Below, one piece after another: positions 32,448 to 39,617 of a stretch of DNA of 64,000 nucleotides. The notes beneath the pieces were generated by a model. That model searched no databases. It was given only the letters and a program-made list of their open reading frames with translations, and was not told the origin of the DNA. This DNA comes from Fodinibacter sp963747405 (GTDB lineage: Bacteria > Actinomycetota > Actinomycetes > Actinomycetales > Dermatophilaceae): assembly GCA_963747405.1 (NCBI GenBank), contig CAVVFG010000009.1:92980-156979 (forward strand), in the 5' to 3' direction. The translations under genes and the position numbers were made by a program. The stretch's first letter is position 1. The number at the start of each line of letters is the position of its first letter.

Positions 32448-33872
32448 ATGTCCAACCGCCACCTGAGAGCCCGCATCGCGGCGCTGCGCGCCGAGGCCTC
32501 CGCCATCGGTGCCGAGCTGGCTGAGCGGGCGTCCGGGATGGAGCCCGACGAGCTGTTCGAGGTCACCGGTGAGCTGCAGGGCGCGGCCAACGCGGTCGAG
32601 GGCGCGCAGATGGTGGCCATGGCGCACGGGGCCTGCCACGAGACCCGCCTCACCGACCGGGGTCCGGTCGGGGTGCAGCACGGCGTGGGGTTCGTCGACG
32701 CCATGGCCCCCTCCCTCGTCTCGCTCGAGGCCGGCATCGGCGAGTGGGCGGCCGGCCGCCGGGTGTCGCTGTCCGCGAAGTCCTCCGAGCGCTTCCCGCG
32801 GCTGCTCGAGCAGGTGGTGGCCGGCGCGCTCACCGCCACCACCATCGCCAAGGTCGTGTCGGTCTGCGACGGCCTTGGCCTCGAGGCGTGCGCCCGGGTG
32901 GAAGACGCGCTGCTCGGCCGGCTGCCCGGGCTCGACCCGGCCCGGGTCACCAGCGTGGTCCGCACGGTGGCCACCCGCATCGCCGCCGACCAGATGCGCG
33001 AGTCCACGAGGAAGAACCGCAGGGACCGCTACGTCGAGGTCTGCCCCGGGCCCGACGGCACCACGGTGTGGTCCGCCCAGCTTCCCACCGGGCCGTCCGC
33101 CGCGATGTGGGACGCCGTCAGGCGCCACGGCGACACGCTGGCCGAGGAGAACCCCTCACTCACGGTCGACCAGGCCCGCGCCGACGCCCTTGCGGACCTC
33201 GTGCTCAGCAACGTCACCGTCACCGCCAAGGTCACGCTGGGCATCCCGGTCATCACCGGCGTTGATGCCGTCGAGGCCAGGCAGGCAGCCGCCGCCACGG
33301 CGCGGGAGGGCCGGCCGGTGGGCGTCGCCGGTGCCGGGTTGGGCCCCGACTTCTCGATCCTGTCGGCGCTGGGCGGCTGCGACGTCCCGGGCATCGGGTT
33401 CATCGAGGCCGACACCGTCGAGGCCCTCCTGGCGGTGGTGCCCACCGACATCGGCCGCGCCCTCCTCGACGCCCGCACCGGCACGCTCGTCGAGTCGGCC
33501 ACCAACGCCTACCGCCCACCCCGCGCGATGACCGACTTCGTCGCCACCCGCGACGGCACCTGCCGGATGTGGGGCTGCACCCGCCAGGCGACGGCCTGCG
33601 ACACCGACCACGCCCGACCCTGGCCCGCCGGCCACACCACTCCGACCAACCTCGGGGGTCTGTGCCGGCGACACCACCGCTTCAAGCAACGCCGCCGCTG
33701 GGTCTACCGGCTCGACCCCGACGGCACCGTCAGCTGGACCTCCCCCAAGGGCAAGCGGCGGATGACCTACCCCCAGCTCGCCCACTGGCCACCGACCGAG
33801 CCCGCTCCACCCACCCCGGTCGCCGCCGGGTTCCCACCCGAACCTGCGTCCCCGGACGAGCCGCCCTTCTGA
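32448..33872 (+). CDS. DUF222 (13E12-type) HNH endonuclease
   Basis: A 474-residue protein with the long helical DUF222 domain in the first 300 residues and a C-terminal HNH nuclease fold: CRMWGCTRQATACDTDH, PWPAGHTTPTNLGGLC and RRHHRFKQ, with the two Cys-x-x pairs expected for zinc. The family is abundant and often multi-copy in actinobacteria and behaves like a mobile or selfish gene; its role is unsettled. It is probably leaderless and SOS-regulated. The 265 bp upstream are less GC-rich than the surroundings, consistent with acquisition. Its last 143 bases overlap the opposite-strand lipoprotein frame. Confidence 0.92.
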   Translation: MSNRHLRARIAALRAEASAIGAELAERASGMEPDELFEVTGELQGAANAVEGAQMVAMAHGACHETRLTDRGPVGVQHGVGFVDAMAPSLVSLEAGIGEWAAGRRVSLSAKSSERFPRLLEQVVAGALTATTIAKVVSVCDGLGLEACARVEDALLGRLPGLDPARVTSVVRTVATRIAADQMRESTRKNRRDRYVEVCPGPDGTTVWSAQLPTGPSAAMWDAVRRHGDTLAEENPSLTVDQARADALADLVLSNVTVTAKVTLGIPVITGVDAVEARQAAAATAREGRPVGVAGAGLGPDFSILSALGGCDVPGIGFIEADTVEALLAVVPTDIGRALLDARTGTLVESATNAYRPPRAMTDFVATRDGTCRMWGCTRQATACDTDHARPWPAGHTTPTNLGGLCRRHHRFKQRRRWVYRLDPDGTVSWTSPKGKRRMTYPQLAHWPPTEPAPPTPVAAGFPPEPASPDEPPF

Positions 33873-34437
33873 CCTCCACGCCCCGGTCGGCGGTCGACGA
33901 CGGCACGTGTGGGGCAGGCCGGGGCTGTCCCGGCAGGGGGAAGTAGCGGACGAACAGCTCGTCGTGCTGATCGGCCCAGGCCAGGTCGAACCGCCAGCAC
34001 CCCGCTGCCGGCATCGTCACCTGGGAGGGCCCGGGGCCCCCCGCAAGGGTGAGGGTGACCCGTTGCCCGGTTGCCAGTTCGGTGGCGGTGATCCGCAGCG
34101 GCCCGCCGCCCTCGTGAGGCACCCAGAGGATCTTGTTCGTACGACCGGACACCTGCCGGGGCGCGTGCAGGGGCCAACCGAAGGGGACGGCCACCATCTG
34201 GCCCCGGGCACCGACGAGGTGCGGCGGTGGCTCCGCCGGGGTGGCGAACCCCGCCCCGGCCCAGTCCGGCAGAGGTGCCGTCGTGGGCTCGCCGCAGGTG
34301 ATCGAGGCCGTCACCGGCGGAGAGGACGGAGACGGTGTCGACCGGCCCGAGGAGCACCCGGTGACGGCAGCCAGGACGCCGGCGAGCCCGACTGCAGCCA
34401 CCACGGCCGCCCCACAGCGTCTCCCCCGTGCCCGCAC
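33730..34437 (-). CDS. Lipoprotein of unknown function, 3' end overlapping the HNH gene
   Basis: A 235-codon frame with a lipoprotein signal (VVAAVGLAGVLAAVTGCSSG). A soluble domain of about 130 residues follows, with cysteines in SITCGEP and AAGCWRFD. After FVRYFPLPGQPRP the sequence turns into arginine-rich, non-protein-like text that overlaps the end of the HNH gene. The true C-terminus was therefore probably lost or displaced when the HNH gene arrived. It begins 24 bases after guaA, likely in the same message. Its function was not recognised. Confidence 0.6.
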   Translation of the reverse strand: MRARGRRCGAAVVAAVGLAGVLAAVTGCSSGRSTPSPSSPPVTASITCGEPTTAPLPDWAGAGFATPAEPPPHLVGARGQMVAVPFGWPLHAPRQVSGRTNKILWVPHEGGGPLRITATELATGQRVTLTLAGGPGPSQVTMPAAGCWRFDLAWADQHDELFVRYFPLPGQPRPAPHVPSSTADRGVEVRRAARPGTQVRVGTRRRPGWVERARSVASGRAGGRSSAACPWGRSS

Positions 34438-34461
34438 GTCCTCACCGCCCCGCCGTCGGTG

Positions 34462-36117
34462 TCACTCCCACTCGATGGTGCCCGGCGGCTTGCTGGTGAT
34501 GTCAAGCACCACCCGGTTCACCTCACGCACCTCGTTGGTGATGCGGGTCGAGATCTTGGCGAGCACGTCGTACGGCACCCGTGTCCAGTCGGCGGTCATC
34601 GCGTCCTCCGACGACACCGGGCGCAGCACCACCGGGTGGCCGTAGGTGCGGCCGTCGCCCTGGACGCCGACCGAGCGCACGTCGCCGAGCAGCACCACCG
34701 GGCACTGCCAGATCTCGCGGTCCAGCCCCGCGGCGGTCAGCTCCTCACGCGCGATCGCGTCCGCAGCGCGCAGCACGTCGAGCCGCTCGGCGGTCACCTC
34801 ACCGACGATGCGGATGCCCAGCCCCGGACCCGGGAACGGCTGGCGCCAGACGATGCCCTCGGGCACTCCCAGCTCGAGCCCGACCTGGCGCACCTCGTCC
34901 TTGAACAACAGCCGCAGCGGCTCGACGAGCTTGAACTGCAGGTCCTCCGGCAGCCCGCCCACGTTGTGGTGCGACTTGATGTTCGCGGTGCCGGTGCCGC
35001 CGCCCGACTCGACCACGTCGGGGTACAGCGTGCCCTGCACCAGGAACTCCACCGGGTGGTCGCAGTCCCCCGAGTGCGACCCGACCACGTCACGCGCCGC
35101 CTGCTCGAAGACCCGGATGAACTCGCGGCCGATGATCTTGCGCTTCTCCTCGGGGTCGGACACCCCGGCCAGCGCCGACAGGAAGCGCTCACGCGCGTCG
35201 ACGACGACGAGGTCGACCCCGGTCGCCGCGACGAAGTCCTTCTCGACCTGCTCCGCCTCGCCCGAGCGCAGCAGCCCGTGGTCGACGAAGACACAGGTCA
35301 GCTGGTCGCCGACCGCCCTCTGCACCACGGCAGCGGCCACCGAGGAGTCGACCCCACCGGACAGCCCGCAGATGACGCGGGCCTCGCCGACCTGGGCCCG
35401 CACGGCAGCGACCAGGTCGTCGGCGACGTTCGCCGCGGTCCACTCCCCCACCAGCCCGGCCCCACGGAGCAGGAAGTTCTCGAGCACCTGCTGGCCGAAC
35501 GTCGAGTGCAGCACCTCCGGGTGCCACTGCACCCCGTACAGCCGGCGCTCGTCGTCCTCGAACCCGGCCACCGGCGCCCCCGACGTCGTGGCGGTGACCT
35601 TCATCCCGGCCGGGGCGTGCGACACCGAGTCGCCGTGGCTCATCCACACCGACTGGTCGGTGGGCTGTCCGTTGAACAGGGTCGAGGACGTGTCGAGGAT
35701 GGCGGCCGGCGTCGCCCCGAACTCCGACAGCCCGGTCTTCTCCACCGTGCCGCCGAGCGCCCGAGCCATCGCCTGGAAGCCGTAGCACATGCCGAACACC
35801 GGCACTCCGGCCTCGAGCAGCGCGGGGTCGAGCGAGGGAGCGCCCTCCTGGTAGACCGACGATGGGCCGCCCGACAGGATGACCGCGGCGGGGTCCTTGG
35901 CGATCATCTCGGCCACCGGCATCGAGTGCGGCACGACCTCGCTGAAGCAGGAGGCCTCGCGCACGCGCCGCGCGATGAGCTGCGCATACTGGGCGCCGAA
36001 GTCGACGACGAGCACCGGCCGGTCGGCGAGGTGCACCGGCTCGCCACCCTCGACGACCACGTGGGCGGGGTCGTCGAGGTGCGGCATGGCGGGGTCCGTG
36101 CGGGGGGCGTCGCTCAC
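34462..36117 (-). CDS. guaA: GMP synthase (glutamine-hydrolysing)
   Basis: This enzyme converts XMP to GMP with glutamine and ATP. The 551 residues comprise an N-terminal class-I amidotransferase (VVDFGAQYAQLIARRVRE, the nucleophile in FGMCYGFQAMA), an ATP pyrophosphatase domain (GLSGGVDSSVAAA) and the dimerisation domain (QPFPGPGLGIRIVGE, ending SKPPGTIEWE). An N-terminal extension of about 30 residues precedes the usual start. Genes upstream (SURF1, DUF3817) run in the same direction. Confidence 0.97.
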   Translation of the reverse strand: MSDAPRTDPAMPHLDDPAHVVVEGGEPVHLADRPVLVVDFGAQYAQLIARRVREASCFSEVVPHSMPVAEMIAKDPAAVILSGGPSSVYQEGAPSLDPALLEAGVPVFGMCYGFQAMARALGGTVEKTGLSEFGATPAAILDTSSTLFNGQPTDQSVWMSHGDSVSHAPAGMKVTATTSGAPVAGFEDDERRLYGVQWHPEVLHSTFGQQVLENFLLRGAGLVGEWTAANVADDLVAAVRAQVGEARVICGLSGGVDSSVAAAVVQRAVGDQLTCVFVDHGLLRSGEAEQVEKDFVAATGVDLVVVDARERFLSALAGVSDPEEKRKIIGREFIRVFEQAARDVVGSHSGDCDHPVEFLVQGTLYPDVVESGGGTGTANIKSHHNVGGLPEDLQFKLVEPLRLLFKDEVRQVGLELGVPEGIVWRQPFPGPGLGIRIVGEVTAERLDVLRAADAIAREELTAAGLDREIWQCPVVLLGDVRSVGVQGDGRTYGHPVVLRPVSSEDAMTADWTRVPYDVLAKISTRITNEVREVNRVVLDITSKPPGTIEWE

Positions 36118-36127
36118 GCGGCCAAGG

Positions 36128-36553
36128 CTACTGGCGCACCGCCGCGAGACCCGCCTCGACCTCCCGGGCGACCCGGCGCTCGACCCAGAACGACAGGAAC
36201 GGCACGCAGCCGGCGAGCATGACGAGCGCCATCTTCGGCAGCGTCCACCCGACCTTGAACCCGAGCAGCGCCGTGGCCACGAGGTAGACCATGTAGATGA
36301 AGCCGTGCGGCTGCGGCCACCACGACAGCGGGTTGTCGGCGCCCTTCAACCCGAAGCCGTACGAGAGCACGATCTCGACCACCAGCACGAGCAGGCCGAC
36401 GCCCACGATGAACGCCATGATCTTGAAGAAGGTGAGCCGGGGGCGCACCCCCTCGGCATCCTCGATGCGCAGCCCTCCCGGGGCGCTCGACGCGGGGATG
36501 CCGGGAGTCGGGGCGGCGGGGGTGCTGGGCTCAGGCGTCGTCACGCCCACCAT
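36128..36553 (-). CDS. DUF3817 membrane protein
   Basis: A 141-residue protein with a proline-rich N-terminus and three to four helices: FFKIMAFIVGVGLLVLVVEIVLSYGFG, HGFIYMVYLVATALLGFKVGW and KMALVMLAGCVPFLSFWVE. It matches the DUF3817 (YdzA-like) family often found near guaA in actinobacteria. It starts inside the end of the SURF1 gene (23-base overlap), so the two are coupled. Its function is unknown. Confidence 0.85.
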   Translation of the reverse strand: MVGVTTPEPSTPAAPTPGIPASSAPGGLRIEDAEGVRPRLTFFKIMAFIVGVGLLVLVVEIVLSYGFGLKGADNPLSWWPQPHGFIYMVYLVATALLGFKVGWTLPKMALVMLAGCVPFLSFWVERRVAREVEAGLAAVRQ

Positions 36554-37352
36554 TGTCACCCGCGGCGACGGGCTCCTTGTCGACGACCCCCGCGGCCTCG
36601 GGCTCCGTCGGCACCTCCGGCTCCTGGGCCGCCGCCACCGCCCGTGCCCGGCGGGTCTCGTCGCGCACCATCCGCGCCCACATCCACAGCGTGAACGCCG
36701 CGAAGATCCACCACTGCACGGCATACGCCGCGTTGCGCCACTGCACGCCCGTGTCGCCCACAGGCGTCGGCACCAGGGTCGGGCCGGATGCCGGCGCCGG
36801 GCTCTGCGACTCGAGGAACCCGAACGCGTTGTACAGCTCTCCGGGCCAGGCGTTGACCAGCACCGACAGGTCGACCGAGCCGATCTGCCCCGGCGGCACC
36901 GGGTCCGGTGCGGGCGACTCCCCCGGCGCCAGCCCGCCGCGGATCGTCACGGTGCCCTCCGGGGGCGGCTGCGCCGACGCGGCATCCGGCACGAAGCCCC
37001 GCACCACCGGCAGCGTCGCGCCACCGCGGTCGAGCACGAACGGGGTGAGCACCCACAGCCCCGGCCGGCCCTCGAGCCGGCGCCCGGGCACCAGCAGCTG
37101 CCCGTCGCCGACGTAGTGGCCGGTGGCGAAGAACGGTCGCGACGACAGGTCGCCCCGGAACGGGGCATGCGGCTGCAGCAGGGTCGTCAGCTCGGCCGGC
37201 TGCTGGGAGCGGGCCTGCTCGACCGCCTCGCGGTGGGCGGTGCTCTCGGCGACGCCGAGCTGCCACCGGCCCAGCCACACGAAGGTGGCGCAGAGCACCA
37301 GCGCGAGCCCGAGCAGGCCGAGGAACCTCGGCGTCAGGGCGGTCCGCAGCAC
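36531..37352 (-). CDS. SURF1-family cytochrome oxidase assembly protein
   Basis: A 273-residue protein with the SURF1 plan: an N-terminal helix (LGLLGLALVLCATFVWLGRWQL), an extracytoplasmic domain with FFATGHYVGDGQLLVPGRRLEG and PVVRGFVPDAASA, and a C-terminal helix (AYAVQWWIFAAFTLWMWARMV). SURF1 helps insert heme a into aa3-type oxidase. The WLGRWQL and WWIF motifs support the call. Start is GTG at 37352. It is divergent from the molybdenum oxidoreductase. Confidence 0.93.
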   Translation of the reverse strand: MLRTALTPRFLGLLGLALVLCATFVWLGRWQLGVAESTAHREAVEQARSQQPAELTTLLQPHAPFRGDLSSRPFFATGHYVGDGQLLVPGRRLEGRPGLWVLTPFVLDRGGATLPVVRGFVPDAASAQPPPEGTVTIRGGLAPGESPAPDPVPPGQIGSVDLSVLVNAWPGELYNAFGFLESQSPAPASGPTLVPTPVGDTGVQWRNAAYAVQWWIFAAFTLWMWARMVRDETRRARAVAAAQEPEVPTEPEAAGVVDKEPVAAGDNGGRDDA

Positions 37353-37411
37353 CCTTCGAGGTTACGTCACCCGCCCCGGAGGGCGATCTCGTCGGGGTCT
37401 CGCCCGCCCCC

Positions 37412-37473
37412 GACCGGCGAACGTGGGTGAAGACCGTCGTCCGGGCGGCGGGGATCACCCACGTTCGCCGGTC
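37412..37473. repeat. Perfect 19-bp inverted repeat in a divergent promoter region
   Basis: GACCGGCGAACGTGGGTGA at 37412-37430 is exactly complementary to 37455-37473, with a 24-base loop. It lies between two start codons (37352 minus, 37585 plus), where a terminator is not expected. Candidates are a large operator, a structured leader or a mobile palindrome. No second copy was noticed in the window. Confidence 0.8.
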
Positions 37474-37584
37474 GGATGCCGTCGCCCGGGGGCTGCCCTC
37501 CACCGGCGCCGACTCGCTATCGTCGGCGGAGGTCGCCGACCGGGCTCCGCAGCCCAGCGGCCACGGGAGCGAGGAGCGGTCGCG

Positions 37585-38172
37585 ATGGCAGGGTTCCTGG
37601 GACGACGACGCGAGCACGACGACCGGGTGCCGCCGGGCCAGTACGTCACGCACGACTTCCCGGTGCTCACGGCAGGCCCCACCGAGCTGGTGCCGAGCGA
37701 CCGGTGGCAGCTGACCATCACCGACGGCACCGCCACCGGCACGTTCGACTGGCGGGGGCTGCACGCGTTCGGCCTGCAGCCGCTCACCACCGACATCCAC
37801 TGCGTGACGCACTGGTCGAAGCTCGGCACCTCGTGGCGCGGCGTGCCGGTGTCGACCCTGTTCGAGGCGGTGGGCGTCGGCGACCTGCCCTACGCCCTGG
37901 TCACCAGCTACGGCGGCTACACCACCAACGTGCCGGTCGAGGACCTCGTCGGCCGCGACGCCATGGTGGCGGTCGAGTTCGAGGGTGAGCCGCTGCGCGC
38001 CGAGCACGGCGGCCCGGCCCGGCTGCTCGTGCCCCACCTCTACCTGTGGAAGAGCGCGAAGTGGGTCACCCGCGTCGAGCTCTGCGAGCACGACAGCCCG
38101 GGCTTCTGGGAGGTCGCCGGCTACCACAACCACGGCGACCCGTTCCTCGAGCAGCGCTACCACGGCGACTGA
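37585..38172 (+). CDS. Molybdopterin-dependent oxidoreductase (sulfite-oxidase-fold)
   Basis: A 195-residue protein with the oxidoreductase molybdopterin-binding fold. The Mo-ligating cysteine is in TDIHCVTHWSKLG, and HLYLWKSAKWVTRVEL and GFWEVAGYHNHGDPF are typical C-terminal blocks. There is no signal peptide, so it acts in the cytoplasm, unlike MsrP. GAGGAG lies ten bases before the ATG. A ferredoxin-reductase-like gene begins three bases after its stop and is the probable electron partner. Confidence 0.9.
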   Translation: MAGFLGRRREHDDRVPPGQYVTHDFPVLTAGPTELVPSDRWQLTITDGTATGTFDWRGLHAFGLQPLTTDIHCVTHWSKLGTSWRGVPVSTLFEAVGVGDLPYALVTSYGGYTTNVPVEDLVGRDAMVAVEFEGEPLRAEHGGPARLLVPHLYLWKSAKWVTRVELCEHDSPGFWEVAGYHNHGDPFLEQRYHGD

Positions 38173-38175
38173 CCC

Positions 38176-38979
38176 GTGACCGAGCCACCCGGCATCCTCG
38201 CCACCCCGGCGGCTCGGCCACGGGTGGCGCCCCTGGCGCACCTCGCCTGGCGCGAGTCGTCGGTCGCCGCGATCGTCGAGGAGACCGCCGACGCCCGCAG
38301 CCTGGTACTCGACGTGCCCGGCTGGCCGGGCCACGTCGCCGGGCAGCACGTCGACGTGCGGCTCACCGCCCCCGACGGCTACACGGCCACTCGCAGCTAC
38401 TCGCTGAGCTCCGGCCCCGGCCAGCCGCCGACCCTCACCGTGCAGGAGGTGCCAGACGGCGAGGTCTCGACCTACCTGGTGCGCGACGTCGCGGTCGGTG
38501 ACACCGTCGGCCTGCGCGGGCCGATCGGCGGCTACTTCGTGTGGACCGGCCAGCACCGCCCGCTCCTGCTGGTCGGCGGCGGCTCGGGGCTCGCGCCGCT
38601 GCGGGCCATCTGGCGCGCCGCCGACCCCACCGCCGCGACCGTCGTGCTGGCCTCGGTGGCCACGACCGCCCGGCTGCTGTATGCCGCCGAGCTCGCCGAC
38701 CGCGTGCGAACGGGTGCGGTCAGCGCCACCGTGCACCTCTCGCGCGCCGACGTGCCGGCGGATGCCGTGCGCGCCGCGACGCCGCTCGAGGCGGTGACGC
38801 TGCGGCCGGGACGGGTCGACGCGGCATCCGTGGTGGCGGCGGTCGACGCCTGCGGTGGCGCCCCGGCCGGCCCTGCCGTCTTCGTCTGCGGCCCCACGTC
38901 CTTCGTCGAGGCCGTGGTCCCCCTGCTCGGTGCCGCCGGCCTCGACCCTCGCACCGTGCGGGCCGAGCGGTTCGGCTGA
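38176..38979 (+). CDS. FAD/NAD-binding ferredoxin-reductase-like oxidoreductase
   Basis: A 267-residue reductase with the ferredoxin-NADP-reductase plan: FAD motif RSYSLSSGPG (RxYS), a GxVS-type EVSTYL segment, pyridine-nucleotide loop LLLVGGGSGLAPLRAI and the C-terminal VFVCGPTSFVEAV. No iron-sulfur domain is attached. It is tightly joined to the molybdenum enzyme and the small zinc-ribbon-like protein, so the three likely form one redox unit. Confidence 0.92.
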   Translation: MTEPPGILATPAARPRVAPLAHLAWRESSVAAIVEETADARSLVLDVPGWPGHVAGQHVDVRLTAPDGYTATRSYSLSSGPGQPPTLTVQEVPDGEVSTYLVRDVAVGDTVGLRGPIGGYFVWTGQHRPLLLVGGGSGLAPLRAIWRAADPTAATVVLASVATTARLLYAAELADRVRTGAVSATVHLSRADVPADAVRAATPLEAVTLRPGRVDAASVVAAVDACGGAPAGPAVFVCGPTSFVEAVVPLLGAAGLDPRTVRAERFG

Positions 38980-39049
38980 GCCCGTGGCAGATTCCCTGTC
39001 GCCCAACGGCATCCATCCACCCCGGCGTACCAACGAGAGGCAGACCCCG

Positions 39050-39331
39050 ATGAGCGACCACGTCGACGGGAACGCCGTCATCGGCGCGCTCTCCCTGGCA
39101 CTCGGCACCGACCTCGCGCAGGGGTCGCTCGAGTGCGCCGGGTGCGGCGACACCCACGAGATCGCGCGCACCCGGGTGTACCTCCGCTGCCCCGGAATGG
39201 TGCTGCGCTGCCCCGGGTGCGATGCCGTGGAGGTGGTGATCGTGGAGATCCGGCACCGGCTCACCGCCACGCTGAGCGGCATCGCCGCCCTGCGCACCCG
39301 TCCCGCGGGCGGCGCGGGCGCACCCGCGTGA
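39050..39331 (+). CDS. DUF6510-type small cysteine protein
   Basis: A 93-residue protein with two CxxC knuckles (LECAGCGDTHE and LRCPGCDAVEV) that could hold zinc or iron. Genes of this kind commonly follow the molybdopterin/flavin oxidoreductase pair in actinobacteria. The ATG lies 70 bases after the reductase stop, preceded by GAGAGGCAG. Its role is unknown. Confidence 0.8.
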   Translation: MSDHVDGNAVIGALSLALGTDLAQGSLECAGCGDTHEIARTRVYLRCPGMVLRCPGCDAVEVVIVEIRHRLTATLSGIAALRTRPAGGAGAPA

Positions 39332-39499
39332 CCGCGACCGACGAGCCGCAGGTGGTCACCGTGATCAGCATCGCGCTCGCCACGAGGCAGCCGATGCGCG
39401 ACGTCGAGCGGCTGCACGCCGATCCTGCGGGTGCTCGAGTCCGGTGACATCGCCGTCGGTGACGTGTGGCGGGAGCTGCCGCCAGACGCCCCCACCTGA
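39328..39499 (+). pseudogene. Small frameshifted gene after the DUF6510 gene
   Basis: A GTG overlapping the previous stop (GTGA) opens a frame VTATDEPQVVTVISIALATR to MRDVERLHA that then stops early. One base shift near 39420 continues sensibly as ILRVLESGDIAVGDVWRELP and ends at 39499. Together they would make a protein of about 56 residues with protein-like composition. It is either a frameshifted small gene or chance. The family was not recognised. Confidence 0.4.
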
Positions 39500-39514
39500 C
39501 CAACCCGACCCGAG

Positions 39515-39562
39515 GCCGGTGCCGGTGCCGGTGCCGGTGCCGGTGCCGGTGCCGGTGCCGGT
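39515..39562. repeat. Hexanucleotide tandem repeat (GCCGGT)8
   Basis: Eight perfect GCCGGT units in a row, 55 bases before the ABC transporter start and 40 bases before its TAGCGT -10 element. It is not within a gene, so changes in copy number would alter promoter-upstream spacing rather than a reading frame. Confidence 0.95.
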
Positions 39563-39602
39563 GCGGTGGGAAACTCGTTCGCTTGCAGGCACCTCCGCCG
39601 CC

Positions 39603-39608
39603 TAGCGT
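39603..39608 (+). promoter_or_regulatory. -10 element of the ABC exporter genes
   Basis: TAGCGT lies nine bases before the ATG at 39618, implying a leader of only a few bases. TTGCAG 14 bases upstream could be a poorly spaced -35. Confidence 0.45.
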
Positions 39609-39617
39609 TGACCCCTG

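Noticed and set aside
39515..39562. CRISPR-like array
   Set aside because: The units are 6-base tandem repeats with no spacers, so it is a microsatellite.
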